Shown here piece by piece: positions 1 to 10,251 of a DNA stretch of 64,000 bases. A program made the position numbers and the translations under genes. The notes beneath the pieces are model-generated. The model had not been told where the DNA came from and did not search any database. It saw only the letters and a list, made by a program, of their open reading frames with translations. Position 1 is the stretch's first letter. Each line of letters starts with the position of its first letter. The stretch is from Aliidongia dinghuensis (GTDB lineage: Bacteria > Pseudomonadota > Alphaproteobacteria > ATCC43930 > CGMCC-115725), in contig NZ_BMJQ01000002.1 in NCBI RefSeq assembly GCF_014643535.1, positions 482,871 through 546,870 of the forward strand, read 5' to 3'.

Positions 1-192
1 GAACTCGTCCGCTCCCTTGCAGAGGCGCACGGTCCGCCCGGCCTTGCCCGCCACCTTCTTCGCGATCTGGCCGGCTTCCTCCTGAATCCTCGCCTTGGAG
101 TCCGCCGTCTCGCTGTCGTAGTCGAGCACGAGAATGGCGTCGGTGATCTCCGTGGGCGCAGTCTTTTCTTCGGGCTTTTTCGGCTTGGGCAT
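1..192 (-). CDS. Conserved hypothetical protein, N-terminal part only
   Basis: The gene runs off the left edge, so only its first 64 codons are visible. It begins at an ATG preceded by an AAAGGAAC ribosome-binding site 7 to 8 bases upstream. The start is lysine- and proline-rich (MPKPKKPEEK), followed by a mixed-charge stretch containing ILVLDYDSETADSKARIQEE and a Gly/Lys-rich segment. There is no signal peptide or membrane span in the visible part. I do not recognise the family, and no function can be assigned from this fragment. It is separated from the next gene by about 115 bases. Confidence 0.6.
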   Translation of the reverse strand, partial: MPKPKKPEEKTAPTEITDAILVLDYDSETADSKARIQEEAGQIAKKVAGKAGRTVRLCKGADEF

Positions 193-307
193 CGGGCAGT
201 TCCTTTCGGTGAAACGGCGGACTCGAACCGCCATCCTTGCGGGCGCCCGTTGCCCTTTGGTTTCACAAAAGGGTTATGGTGTGACGGCTGCAATAGGACG
301 GCCGGGC

Positions 308-712
308 TCAGCGTCCCGGCGGCCACGCCTCATATCGCGGCACCGCCTCATCTTCCGTCAGCCACGGCACATCATGCCCGGTCCAGATGTGCATGGCCGG
401 CCGCTGGCCAGGGTCGTCGTCGAGCGTCGCCACGCGCAGGATGACATGCGGCTCAGCCGGCCGCTCGGCCACGAGGTGGCTGCCGCAGGTCGTGCAGAAA
501 TGGCGGCGCTTGCCGGGCGAGGATTCGAAGGCGGCGAGCCGATCCTCGCCCGCGGTCCAGCGGAAATGCTCCCGCAGCACCCGCGCCGTCGCGGCAACGG
601 CGGCGGCGTGGGCCTTGCGGCAGGTGGCGCAATGGCATTGCACGATCGGGCCGTCGAGGCCGTCGACCGCATAGCGCACGGCGCCGCAGAGGCAGCTGCC
701 TTTCAGGCTCAT
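308..712 (-). CDS. GFA-family (glutathione-dependent formaldehyde-activating type) zinc protein
   Basis: This 134-residue protein has the three cysteine clusters of the GFA/CENP-V fold: CLCG at residues 7-10, CHCATC at 26-31 and CTTC at 73-76. In characterised relatives these bind two zinc ions, one structural and one at a site that handles glutathione adducts. Length is normal for the family (120 to 150 residues). The start MSLKGSCLCGAVRY is canonical. Its start codon overlaps the end of the DAHP synthase gene by 4 bases, so the two are probably co-transcribed and translationally coupled. The real substrate of most GFA proteins is unknown, so formaldehyde activation should not be taken literally. 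Confidence 0.88.
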   Translation of the reverse strand: MSLKGSCLCGAVRYAVDGLDGPIVQCHCATCRKAHAAAVAATARVLREHFRWTAGEDRLAAFESSPGKRRHFCTTCGSHLVAERPAEPHVILRVATLDDDPGQRPAMHIWTGHDVPWLTEDEAVPRYEAWPPGR

Positions 713-1776
713 GCCGCCTTGGCCCGCCGCCGCTGCCGGACCGCGTCCGCCAGCGTGTCCAGCACCGTGACCGAGGTCGGCCAGTCGATGCAGCCGTCGG
801 TGATGCTCTGGCCATAGACGAGCGGCTGGCCCGGCACCAGGTCCTGGCGGCCCGCCACCAGGTGGCTCTCGATCATGGCGCCCATGATGCGCCGGTCGCC
901 GCCCGCCACCTGGGCCGCGATCGCGTCCACCACCTTCGGCTGGTTTTCGGGCTTCTTCGAGGAGTTGGCGTGGCTCGCATCGATCATGATGCGCGGCTGG
1001 ATGCCGGCCTTCACCGCCTCGGCCGCGGCCGCCTCGACGCTCGCCGCGTCATAGTTGGGCGCCTTGCTGCCGCCGCGCAGGATGATGTGGCAGTCCTCGT
1101 TGCCGGCCGTGGCGGCGATGGCGGCGCGGCCCTCCTTGGTCACCGCCATGAAATGATGCGGGTGCGAGGCCGCGGTCACCGCGTCGACCGCGACGCGCAC
1201 GCCACCGTCCGTGCCGTTCTTGAAGCCGATCGGGCAGGAGAGGCCCGATGCCAGCTCGCGATGCACCTGGCTCTCGGTCGTGCGCGCGCCGATGGCGCCC
1301 CAGGCGACGAGATCGGCGATGTACTGCGGCGAGATCGTGTCGAGGAACTCGACGCCGGCCGGCATGCCCATACGATTGATGTCGAGCAGCAGGCCGCGCG
1401 CCAGGCGCAGGCCCTCGTCGATGCGGAAGCTGCCGTCAAGCCGCGGGTCGTTGATGAGGCCCTTCCAGCCGACGGTCGTGCGCGGCTTCTCGAAATAGAC
1501 GCGCATGACGATCTCGAGCGCGTCGGAGAGGCGCCAGCGCTCGGCGAGCAAGCGCCCGGCATATTCGCGCGCCGCCACGGGATCATGGATCGAGCAGGGG
1601 CCGATGACGACGACCAGCCGGTCGTCGGCGCCGGCGAGGATATCGTGCACGGCGGCGCGGGATTGGAACACGGTCTCGGTCACCGCGTCGGTGCGCGGCA
1701 GCTCGGCGATGAGCTCGACCGGCGGAACGAGGGCGGTGATCTCGCGGATGCGCAGGTCGTCGGTGGTGTGCGGCAC
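709..1776 (-). CDS. aroG: 3-deoxy-7-phosphoheptulonate (DAHP) synthase, class I
   Basis: Condenses phosphoenolpyruvate with erythrose 4-phosphate, the first committed step of the shikimate pathway. Family marks are GPCSIHDP near residue 59, KPRTTVGWKG near residue 97 and DASHANSSK near the C-terminus, which line the PEP and metal sites of AroF/AroG/AroH enzymes. I place the start at the GTG at 1776 because the protein then opens with PHTTDDLRIREI, matching the usual N-terminus, and an AGGAG site lies 9 bases upstream. A longer in-frame reading to 1935 would run through the leader terminator and is rejected. The 355-residue length fits the family. Expression is probably controlled by the Phe/Tyr attenuator just upstream. 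Which of the aroF/aroG/aroH paralogue names applies cannot be decided; the leader suggests Phe/Tyr control. Confidence 0.95.
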   Translation of the reverse strand: MPHTTDDLRIREITALVPPVELIAELPRTDAVTETVFQSRAAVHDILAGADDRLVVVIGPCSIHDPVAAREYAGRLLAERWRLSDALEIVMRVYFEKPRTTVGWKGLINDPRLDGSFRIDEGLRLARGLLLDINRMGMPAGVEFLDTISPQYIADLVAWGAIGARTTESQVHRELASGLSCPIGFKNGTDGGVRVAVDAVTAASHPHHFMAVTKEGRAAIAATAGNEDCHIILRGGSKAPNYDAASVEAAAAEAVKAGIQPRIMIDASHANSSKKPENQPKVVDAIAAQVAGGDRRIMGAMIESHLVAGRQDLVPGQPLVYGQSITDGCIDWPTSVTVLDTLADAVRQRRRAKAA

Positions 1777-1815
1777 GGGGGTCAACTCCTGGGGGTGGGG
1801 CGACCCGGCGGCAAC

Positions 1816-1842
1816 AAAAAAGCCGCCAGGCAGCTGGCGGCT
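1816..1842 (-). terminator. Attenuator terminator in the DAHP synthase leader
   Basis: On the minus strand a perfect 9-bp stem (AGCCGCCAG / CTGGCGGCT, 4-base loop) is followed at once by six T residues. It lies 28 bases after the leader-peptide stop codon and 40 bases before the DAHP synthase start. An intrinsic terminator placed ahead of a gene rather than behind one implies premature termination. Its 5' arm can instead pair with GCTGGCGG at 1887-1894, within leader codons 22-24, giving an 8-bp antiterminator. Confidence 0.9.
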
Positions 1843-1870
1843 CGTCGGATGGCGTGTTCTTGTCGTCAGG

Positions 1871-1957
1871 TCACACGGCACCGGTCCCGCCAGCGATGTA
1901 GCAGGTATAAAATCGCGCAAAATAGGCCAGCGCAAAATAGGTCGGGGCGGCGATCAT
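1871..1957 (-). CDS. Phe/Tyr-rich leader peptide of the DAHP synthase attenuator
   Basis: This is a 28-codon reading frame from ATG at 1957 to TGA at 1871. Codons 7, 12, 17 and 20 are Tyr and codons 8, 13 and 16 are Phe, so seven of 28 residues are aromatic. Most use TAT and TTT, which are uncommon in DNA this GC-rich. The block ends just before GCTGGCGG (codons 22-24), which can pair with the terminator 5' arm. By classical attenuation logic, a ribosome stalled on Phe or Tyr codons leaves that segment free to form the antiterminator. A ribosome reaching the stop codon covers it and lets the terminator form. The ribosome-binding site ahead of the ATG is weak. No database match was checked. 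Confidence 0.85.
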   Translation of the reverse strand: MIAAPTYFALAYFARFYTCYIAGGTGAV

Positions 1958-2024
1958 GACGCCGCACGCTAACCGCAATGGCGGGGCCGTGTCACGCGGA
2001 ATGTTGGCTGCGCGCGCTCGAAAG

Positions 2025-2060
2025 CAAAACAGCCGCCCGTGGGAGCCGTCCGGGGGCGGC
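2025..2060 (-). terminator. Probable terminator after the ferritin-like gene
   Basis: The minus strand carries GCCGCCC and GGGCGGC arms separated by 15 bases, followed by TGTTTTG. It begins about 28 bases past the stop codon of the gene ending at 2088. The T-tract is imperfect, so the call is moderate. Confidence 0.55.
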
Positions 2061-2087
2061 CGTTCGCATGTTGGTCCGTTGCGGGGT

Positions 2088-2915
2088 TCAGGCGGCGGCG
2101 ACCGTGCCGTAGCGGGAGAAGCGCTTGGCGCGGTTGCGCATGGTGAACCAGGCGAAGTTGGAGGCGACGCGGTTCAGCCGCCCGTTGGCCGGCAGGCCCA
2201 CCGCCTTCAGCACCATGGCGCTCACCCGGTCGACATGGTGGCGGCGATAGACCGAATAGGCGCGGCCGATATAGGCGCGGGTCCAGCGCTGCCGGTCGTA
2301 GGGCTCGTCCGGATGGTTGGCCGCGTAATAGGCGTAGGCGAGCTCGTCGTCCTCCGACTCGCGGATGCGGCCGAGCGCCACGCCCAGCCGGCCCCAGAAG
2401 CCCAGCCCCTCGCGGTCCAGATAGGTCTTGAGGTGGGTGTAGAACAGCTTGTAGTGCCTGAGCTCGTCGGCCGCGATCCGCTTGCAGATGTCCTTCAGCA
2501 CCGGCTCGTCGGTCGCCTCGGCAAGGGCAGTGTAATAGGAGCTGGTGCCGGTCTCGACGATGCAGCGCGCGATGAGCTCGCCCGCGCGCGAGCCGCGGAT
2601 CGAGGCGTCGACCTGGGTTTCCAGGTGATAGCCGGTGACGAAGCGCTCGAATGACGCCTCGAAATCGAACGAGGGATCGGCGAGCTTCGCCCAGCGCGCC
2701 AGCACCTCGCCATGCTGCACTTCCTCGGCACCCCACCGGCGCAGATGCTCCTTGAGGCCGTCGTCGTCCTTGAAGACATTGCACAGGTACTTCACGTACT
2801 CGTGCCCATTGTACTCGACGAGGCTGGCCGCCTTGACGATCCGGACGAGTTCGGGATTCACCTTCGCGGCGTCGAACTCCTTCCAGGGAACGTCATCCAG
2901 GGTCCAGTGCGACAT
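2088..2915 (-). CDS. Ferritin-like di-iron protein
   Basis: This 275-residue, mostly helical protein carries the two-fold ExxH pattern of the ferritin/rubrerythrin superfamily. A glutamate sits near residue 34 or 39, E65-x-x-H68 lies in EEVQH, E121 follows, and E151-x-x-H154 lies in ADELRHYKLF. These are the expected ligands of a carboxylate-bridged di-iron site. No signal peptide or membrane helix is seen. The long C-terminal part (residues 175 to 275) is basic and not part of the four-helix core. The substrate is unknown: relatives include desaturase-like and rubrerythrin-like oxidases. The gene is monocistronic between two intergenic gaps and ends before a terminator-like hairpin. Confidence 0.75.
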   Translation of the reverse strand: MSHWTLDDVPWKEFDAAKVNPELVRIVKAASLVEYNGHEYVKYLCNVFKDDDGLKEHLRRWGAEEVQHGEVLARWAKLADPSFDFEASFERFVTGYHLETQVDASIRGSRAGELIARCIVETGTSSYYTALAEATDEPVLKDICKRIAADELRHYKLFYTHLKTYLDREGLGFWGRLGVALGRIRESEDDELAYAYYAANHPDEPYDRQRWTRAYIGRAYSVYRRHHVDRVSAMVLKAVGLPANGRLNRVASNFAWFTMRNRAKRFSRYGTVAAA

Positions 2916-3013
2916 CGGCTCACCTAATCTCTTGAACTCTCGGTGCTGCGACTCGCTCGCAGCTTACGCATGACCGGGATTATATGCCATCAGGGGCGTC
3001 GTTCCGTAAGCCC

Positions 3014-3056
3014 CTGAAAACAAGGACGGCCGGCCTCGCTCAGACAAGGCCGGCCG
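3014..3056 (-). terminator. Terminator of the atp operon
   Basis: A 10-bp perfect stem (CGGCCGGCCT / AGGCCGGCCG, arms at 3027-3036 and 3047-3056, 10-base loop) lies about 22 bases past the atpC stop on the minus strand. It is followed by CCTTGTTTTC. Confidence 0.75.
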
Positions 3057-3078
3057 ATCGGTGGTACTCCAGGACGGC

Positions 3079-3522
3079 TTAGTGGCGAACGATGCCCTCG
3101 ACCGCCTGCGCCTTCGCGGTCGCAACCGCGAGCTGTCGCTCTGCGGCCTTGAACCGCACCTTGTCCGCGTCGCTGCCCTTCTCGGCCGTGGCGAGCGCCT
3201 CGCCATAACGGCTGGTCGCCTCGGCCAGTTCGGCGTCGACCGCCGCCTTGTCGAGCGACGAGACGGTCACCGCCTCGTCGGCCAGCACCGTGCAGCGCTC
3301 CGGCGTCACTTCGGCGAAGCCGCCGGCGATGAAGATGCGCTCGGCGACATTGTTGCCCTCGTAGACCTCGATCGTGCCGGGGCGGACCGAGGAGATGAGC
3401 GGCGCATGACCGGGCAGCACGCCGAGATTGCCTTCGGCGCCCGGAATCACGACCATCTCGACCGTGTCGGAGAGAAGGATCTTCTCCGGCGAGACGAGCT
3501 CGAACTTAACCTTCTCGGCCAT
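3079..3522 (-). CDS. atpC: F1F0 ATP synthase epsilon subunit
   Basis: The epsilon subunit forms part of the rotating central stalk and inhibits ATP hydrolysis. The 147-residue protein starts with KVKFELVSPEKILLSD and contains IPGAEGNLGVLPGHAPL, typical of the N-terminal beta-sandwich. An alanine-rich helical hairpin follows (about 95 to 140), the usual two-helix domain. It is the last gene of atpHAGDC. The gap to atpD is 91 bases, longer than others in the operon, and holds a strong hairpin and an 18-bp duplication, which may tune epsilon expression relative to beta. Confidence 0.97.
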   Translation of the reverse strand: MAEKVKFELVSPEKILLSDTVEMVVIPGAEGNLGVLPGHAPLISSVRPGTIEVYEGNNVAERIFIAGGFAEVTPERCTVLADEAVTVSSLDKAAVDAELAEATSRYGEALATAEKGSDADKVRFKAAERQLAVATAKAQAVEGIVRH

Positions 3523-3540
3523 ACGTCAGGACCTTTCCTC

Positions 3541-3576
3541 GGGCGTTCCCCGGCGTGCAGGCCGCAGGGAACGCCC
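3541..3576 (-). repeat. Intergenic hairpin between atpD and atpC
   Basis: GGGCGTTCCC at 3541-3550 and GGGAACGCCC at 3567-3576 form a perfect 10-bp stem with a 16-base loop, 18 bases before the atpC start. There is no T-tract, so it is more likely an mRNA stability or processing element than a terminator. Confidence 0.7.
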
Positions 3577-3582
3577 CACTTC

Positions 3583-5951
<2,369 letters not shown>

Positions 5952-5983
5952 CGGCTAAGTCCTTGTCCTGGTCGGGCCTGGGC

Positions 5984-7513
5984 TCAGGCGAAGCTCTTCA
6001 TGAAGGTCTCGATGAACGCCTTCAGCTTCTCTTGGGTGTCGGGCTTGAGTTCGCGGTCCTTGCGGATCGCGTCCAGGATGTCACCGCCGCGGGCGCGCAG
6101 GTCGGCCAGCAGGGCCAGCTCGGCCCGGTTGATGTCCTTGACCTCGATCTTGTCGAGCAGGCCGCGGACGCCGGCGAAGATCGACGCCACCTGCTCCTCG
6201 ACCGGCAGCGGCGAGAACTGCGGTTGCTTCAGGAGCTCGGTCAGCCGCGCGCCGCGGGCGAGCAAGCGCTGGGTCGAGGCGTCGAGGTCGGAGGCGAACT
6301 GCGAGAAGGCCGCCATCTCGCGATACTGGGCGAGGTCGAGCTTGATCGTGCCGGCGACCTGCTTCATCGCCTTGATCTGGGCGGCGGATCCCACGCGCGA
6401 CACCGACAGGCCGACGTTGATGGCCGGACGGATGCCCTTATAGAACAGCTCGGTCTCGAGGAAGATCTGGCCGTCGGTGATCGAGATCACGTTGGTCGGG
6501 ATGTAGGCCGAGACGTCGCCCGCCTGGGTCTCGATGACCGGCAGCGCCGTGAGTGAGCCGGCGCCGTTGGCGTCGTTCAGCTTGGCGGCGCGCTCCAAGA
6601 GGCGCGAGTGGACGTAGAACACGTCGCCCGGATAGGCCTCGCGCCCCGGCGGACGGCGCAGCAGCAGCGACATCTGGCGATAGGAGACCGCCTGCTTCGA
6701 CAGATCATCATAGATGATGAGCGCGTGCATGGCGTTGTCGCGGAAGAACTCGCCCATGGCGCAGCCGGTGTAGGGCGCCAGGAACTGCAGCGGCGCCGGC
6801 TCCGACGCCGTCGCGGCGACGATGATCGAGTACTCGAGCGCGCCGTAGTCCTGCAGGACCTTGACGAACTGGGCGATGCTGGAGCGCTTCTGCCCGATCG
6901 CGACATAGACGCAATAGAGCTTCTTCGACTCGTCCGTGCCGGCGTTGATCGCCTTCTGGTTCAGGATCGTGTCGAGCGCCACCGCGGTCTTGCCGGTCTG
7001 GCGGTCGCCGATGATGAGCTCGCGCTGGCCGCGCCCGATCGGCACCAGGCTGTCGATCGCCTTCAGGCCGGTCTGCATCGGCTCGTGCACCGACTTGCGG
7101 GGGATGATGCCCGGCGCCTTCACCTCGACGCGCTGCATCTTGACGTCGGTGAGCGGGCCCTTGCCGTCGATCGGGTTGCCGAGGCCATCGACCACGCGGC
7201 CGAGCAGGCCCTTGCCGACCGGCACCTCGACGATGGCGCCGGTGCGCTTGACCGTGTCGCCTTCCTTGATGCCGCGGTCTTCGCCGAAGATCACCGCGCC
7301 GACGTTGTCGGTCTCGAGATTGAGCGCCATACCCTTGACGCCGCCCGGGAATTCGACCATCTCGCCGGCCTGGACCTTGTCCAGGCCATAGATGCGCGCG
7401 ATGCCGTCACCGACCGACAGGACCTGGCCGACCTCGGCCACATCTGCTTCGGTGCCGAAATTGGCGATCTGTTCCTTGAGGATGGCGGAAATTTCCGCAG
7501 CCCGGATTTCCAT
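5984..7513 (-). CDS. atpA: F1F0 ATP synthase alpha subunit
   Basis: Alpha forms the non-catalytic sites of the F1 hexamer. The 509-residue protein contains the Walker A GDRQTGKT near residue 169, [37 protein letters not shown] (only part of which is needed for recognition), and [13 protein letters not shown]. The N-terminus [19 protein letters not shown] is canonical. It follows atpH by 4 bases, consistent with a tight operon. Confidence 0.99.
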   Translation of the reverse strand: MEIRAAEISAILKEQIANFGTEADVAEVGQVLSVGDGIARIYGLDKVQAGEMVEFPGGVKGMALNLETDNVGAVIFGEDRGIKEGDTVKRTGAIVEVPVGKGLLGRVVDGLGNPIDGKGPLTDVKMQRVEVKAPGIIPRKSVHEPMQTGLKAIDSLVPIGRGQRELIIGDRQTGKTAVALDTILNQKAINAGTDESKKLYCVYVAIGQKRSSIAQFVKVLQDYGALEYSIIVAATASEPAPLQFLAPYTGCAMGEFFRDNAMHALIIYDDLSKQAVSYRQMSLLLRRPPGREAYPGDVFYVHSRLLERAAKLNDANGAGSLTALPVIETQAGDVSAYIPTNVISITDGQIFLETELFYKGIRPAINVGLSVSRVGSAAQIKAMKQVAGTIKLDLAQYREMAAFSQFASDLDASTQRLLARGARLTELLKQPQFSPLPVEEQVASIFAGVRGLLDKIEVKDINRAELALLADLRARGGDILDAIRKDRELKPDTQEKLKAFIETFMKSFA

Positions 7514-7517
7514 TCTC

Positions 7518-8075
7518 TTAGATCCCTCTCATGGCAAGCTGCAGGCGCGTGAGCTTGGTGCGCAGCGAGCCGTCGACCATACGCGACCCGACCTTGACGA
7601 CCAGTCCGCCGATGATTGCGGGATCGACCCGCACATCGACCGCGACCTTGGACCCGATGGCCCGATTGATTTGTTCGTTGATCGCCGCCAGCTGGCCCTC
7701 GGTAAGGGCCTGGGCCGCGGTTACCTGGGCCGTGACTTCGCCGCGGCGCTCGGCTACGAGGGCGAGGTAGCCCCTGATGATGTCAGTGAGCGCGAACAGC
7801 CGGCGGTTCTGCGCCACGACGCCCACGAAGTTGCGCACGATCTGCCCGAACGCCGCCTTCTCCATCAGTGCCGCCATGGCGCGAGCCTGCTGCTCCCGGC
7901 TCAGGACCGGGCTGCGGATGAGGCGCTCCAGATCGGGGCTCTCCTCGATCATCTGACGAAGCTTGACGAGATCGCCCTCGATCGCGTCGAGAGCCTGCTG
8001 CTGATCGGCCAGATCGAATAGAGCGGTGGCGTAACGGCCAGCCAGTCCGGATACGCCTGTCGCTTCGGATGCCAC
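7518..8075 (-). CDS. atpH: F1F0 ATP synthase delta subunit
   Basis: Delta (the OSCP homologue) links F1 to the peripheral stalk. The 185-residue protein has [11 protein letters not shown] at residues 13 to 23 and a C-terminal [29 protein letters not shown], both typical. It begins with GTG, the first gene of atpHAGDC. The F0 genes (a, c, b) are not in the window, as is normal in alphaproteobacteria, where they lie elsewhere. The 219 bases upstream, shared with the divergent trmL, must hold the operon promoter, but I could not pick out convincing -35/-10 boxes. Confidence 0.97.
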   Translation of the reverse strand: MASEATGVSGLAGRYATALFDLADQQQALDAIEGDLVKLRQMIEESPDLERLIRSPVLSREQQARAMAALMEKAAFGQIVRNFVGVVAQNRRLFALTDIIRGYLALVAERRGEVTAQVTAAQALTEGQLAAINEQINRAIGSKVAVDVRVDPAIIGGLVVKVGSRMVDGSLRTKLTRLQLAMRGI

Positions 8076-8294
8076 GTGAGCTGTACCTTCGATATTACCG
8101 GAAGATGGGGACCGGAATCCCCGCGAAATGTGTTTCCCGAACGGGGGGTTGAGCCACGCGAAGATGGCCTGGCGGGCCCATGTCCGTCCGGAAGCCGTGC
8201 GGCAATAGCATAAGGGCGGCGAGGGTGCAACAACGGCTCGGCCTTATTGTCGCAGGGCTGTCGTTCTCGACATGAGGGGGTTGCAGCCGGCACG

Positions 8295-8777
8295 ATGGCC
8301 GCCATGCGACTTGCCCTTTTCGAACCCGATATCGCCCAGAACGCCGGTACCATGATGCGCCTTGCCGCCTGCCTCGGGCTCGCGGTCGATCTCATCGAGC
8401 CCTGCGGCTTCATCGTGGGCGACGCGAAATTCCGCCGTTCGGCCATGGACTATCTCGACCGACTCGATCTCGCCCGCCATCGCTCCTGGACGGCGTTCGA
8501 GGCCGAGCGCCGCGCCCGTGCCAACCCGGGGCGCCTCGTGCTGCTGACGACGCGGGCGGAGGAGCGTTACATCGATGCGCGCTTCGCGCCCGGCGACACG
8601 CTGATGGTCGGGCGCGAGAGTGCGGGCGTCCCCGATGCGGTGCATGCGGCCGCCGACTTGCGCGTGCGCATTCCGATGCAGCCGGGTTTGCGCTCGATCA
8701 ATGTGGCGCTCGCCGCCGCCATGGTAATCGGCGAGGCGTTGCGCCAGACCCATCTCTTTGCCGAAGGATCCGCTTGA
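8295..8777 (+). CDS. trmL: tRNA (cytidine(34)-2'-O)-methyltransferase
   Basis: A SPOUT-class enzyme that 2'-O-methylates the wobble nucleotide of leucine tRNAs using S-adenosylmethionine. The start [24 protein letters not shown] matches TrmL. The C-terminal knot region is recognisable in [15 protein letters not shown] and [20 protein letters not shown] start at the ATG at 8295; the ATG at 8304 is also possible, and the in-frame stretch back to 8247 does not look like the family. The stop codon overlaps the hemF start by one base (TGATG), so the pair is translationally coupled. Confidence 0.95.
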   Translation: MAAMRLALFEPDIAQNAGTMMRLAACLGLAVDLIEPCGFIVGDAKFRRSAMDYLDRLDLARHRSWTAFEAERRARANPGRLVLLTTRAEERYIDARFAPGDTLMVGRESAGVPDAVHAAADLRVRIPMQPGLRSINVALAAAMVIGEALRQTHLFAEGSA

Positions 8778-9667
8778 TGACCATCCCGTCGATGACTGTT
8801 CCGGCGGCCGACCCGTCGCCCCGGCGCGCCGAGGCGCGCGCCTGGTTTGAGGAATTGCGCGACCGGCTATGCGCCGAGTTCGAGGCGATCGAGGACGAAT
8901 ATGTCGCCCGGACCCGGGTCGGCGACCCCGGGCGGTTCGAGCGCAAGCCCTGGTCGCGCCCAGGCAGTCAAGGGGGCGAGGGCGGCGGCGGCGTCATGTC
9001 GATCATGCGTGGCCACGTGTTCGAGAAGGTCGGCGTCAACGTCTCGACCGTGCACGGCGAGTTTTCCGAGGAGTTCCGCGGCCAGATCGCCGGTGCGGCC
9101 GAAGATCCGCGCTTCTGGGCGAGCGGCGTCTCCCTCGTCGCCCACATGCGCTCGCCCAAGGTGCCGGCCGCGCACATGAACACGCGTCATATCGCGACCA
9201 CGGTCGCCTGGTTCGGCGGCGGTGGCGACTTGACGCCTATGGTGCCGGACGACGCGGATACGGGCGATTTCCATGGCGCCTTCAAGGCGGCGTGCGACGC
9301 GCACGACCCGGCCTACTATCCGAAGTTCAAGGAATGGTGCGACCGCTATTTCTATCTGCCGCATCGCAAGGAGCCGCGCGGCGTGGGCGGCATCTTCTAC
9401 GACAATCTCAGGACCGGGGACTGGGACAAGGACTTCGCCTTCACGCGCGACGTGGGTCTGGCATTCCTCGACGCTTTCCCGCGCATCGTGCGCCGGCACA
9501 TGTTCGAGCCCTGGACAGATGAGGAGCGGCGCCACCAGCTCATCCGCCGCGGCCGCTATGTCGAGTTCAACCTGCTCTACGACCGCGGCACGACCTTCGG
9601 CCTCAAGACCGGCGGCAACGTCGAGGCGATCCTGATGTCGATGCCGCCCGAGGTGATTTGGCCGTAA
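8777..9667 (+). CDS. hemF: Oxygen-dependent coproporphyrinogen III oxidase
   Basis: Converts coproporphyrinogen III to protoporphyrinogen IX by oxidative decarboxylation, using O2, in haem synthesis. Family signatures are abundant: [53 protein letters not shown] and [20 protein letters not shown]. The 296-residue length from the ATG at 8777 is normal. A TTG three bases earlier is an alternative. It is coupled to trmL by a one-base overlap. The short C-terminus ending MPPEVIWP resembles alphaproteobacterial members rather than the longer enterobacterial tail, so I do not call it truncated. Confidence 0.97.
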   Translation: MTIPSMTVPAADPSPRRAEARAWFEELRDRLCAEFEAIEDEYVARTRVGDPGRFERKPWSRPGSQGGEGGGGVMSIMRGHVFEKVGVNVSTVHGEFSEEFRGQIAGAAEDPRFWASGVSLVAHMRSPKVPAAHMNTRHIATTVAWFGGGGDLTPMVPDDADTGDFHGAFKAACDAHDPAYYPKFKEWCDRYFYLPHRKEPRGVGGIFYDNLRTGDWDKDFAFTRDVGLAFLDAFPRIVRRHMFEPWTDEERRHQLIRRGRYVEFNLLYDRGTTFGLKTGGNVEAILMSMPPEVIWP

Positions 9668-9777
9668 CGCGAGAGGATTCGCCGCGCCGGCGGTTAACAA
9701 GGATTGATCGGGGGATTGACGGGCGCGCCGTCGTCCGGCATCCCTCGTCACAGGACTGTTGGCTCAAGGGAGCGACG

Positions 9778-10182
9778 ATGAGCGTGCCGTTTCTCGCGTG
9801 CATGATTGCCGCTGCGTCCTTCCATCACCTGCCGGTGCAGGCGCTGGCCGCGATCCAGTCGGTCGAGGGCGGTACTGTGGGCGCCGTCATCGGCGACAAG
9901 GACGGTTCGGCCGATCTCGGCCTGATGCAGGTCAACACGCGCTGGATCCCGGCGGTCGCCCGCGCGACCCGTACGGCCGAGCCGGCGGTGCGCGCCCGGC
10001 TGATCGAGGACGGCTGCTACAACGTCAAGGTCGCGGCCGCGATCCTCGACGTCTACAAGGCCGAGGCACACGGCAACATGGTCGAGGCGGTGGGATTCTA
10101 CCATTCCCACACGCCGGCGCTCAAAGCCGCCTACCAGACGAAGGTCCTGGCGGCGGCAGTCCGGCTGCGCAACCGCGGCTAA
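9778..10182 (+). CDS. Small lytic transglycosylase (VirB1-like SLT domain)
   Basis: Cleaves the MurNAc-GlcNAc bond of peptidoglycan by family analogy. From the ATG at 9778 (AAGGGAG ribosome-binding site) the protein has 134 residues, almost only the catalytic domain. The catalytic glutamate is E30 in IQSVEGG, and the GLMQVNTRW motif lies at 48 to 55. The first 16 residues are hydrophobic but too short for a clear Sec signal, so export is uncertain. No type IV secretion or pilus genes are nearby, so the VirB1 resemblance should not be read as a conjugation function. It stands alone, convergent with cca. Confidence 0.8.
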   Translation: MSVPFLACMIAAASFHHLPVQALAAIQSVEGGTVGAVIGDKDGSADLGLMQVNTRWIPAVARATRTAEPAVRARLIEDGCYNVKVAAAILDVYKAEAHGNMVEAVGFYHSHTPALKAAYQTKVLAAAVRLRNRG

Positions 10183-10251
10183 GGTTCGCAGAGCGTCCTT
10201 CTCGTTCCCTGTTTCACTCGTCATCCCCGGGCTTGACGCAAAGAGATGTTC

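Noticed and set aside
1777..1935. Upstream extension of DAHP synthase
   Set aside because: It would translate through the leader terminator in a frame different from the leader peptide. The GTG at 1776 has a better ribosome-binding site and matches the family start.
9640..9667. C-terminal truncation or frameshift in hemF
   Set aside because: The protein ends about 25 residues earlier than enterobacterial HemF, but alphaproteobacterial members appear to end at the same place.
9658..9777. 40-residue N-terminal extension of the lytic transglycosylase
   Set aside because: It overlaps the hemF end and shows no signal peptide; the ATG at 9778 has an AAGGGAG site.
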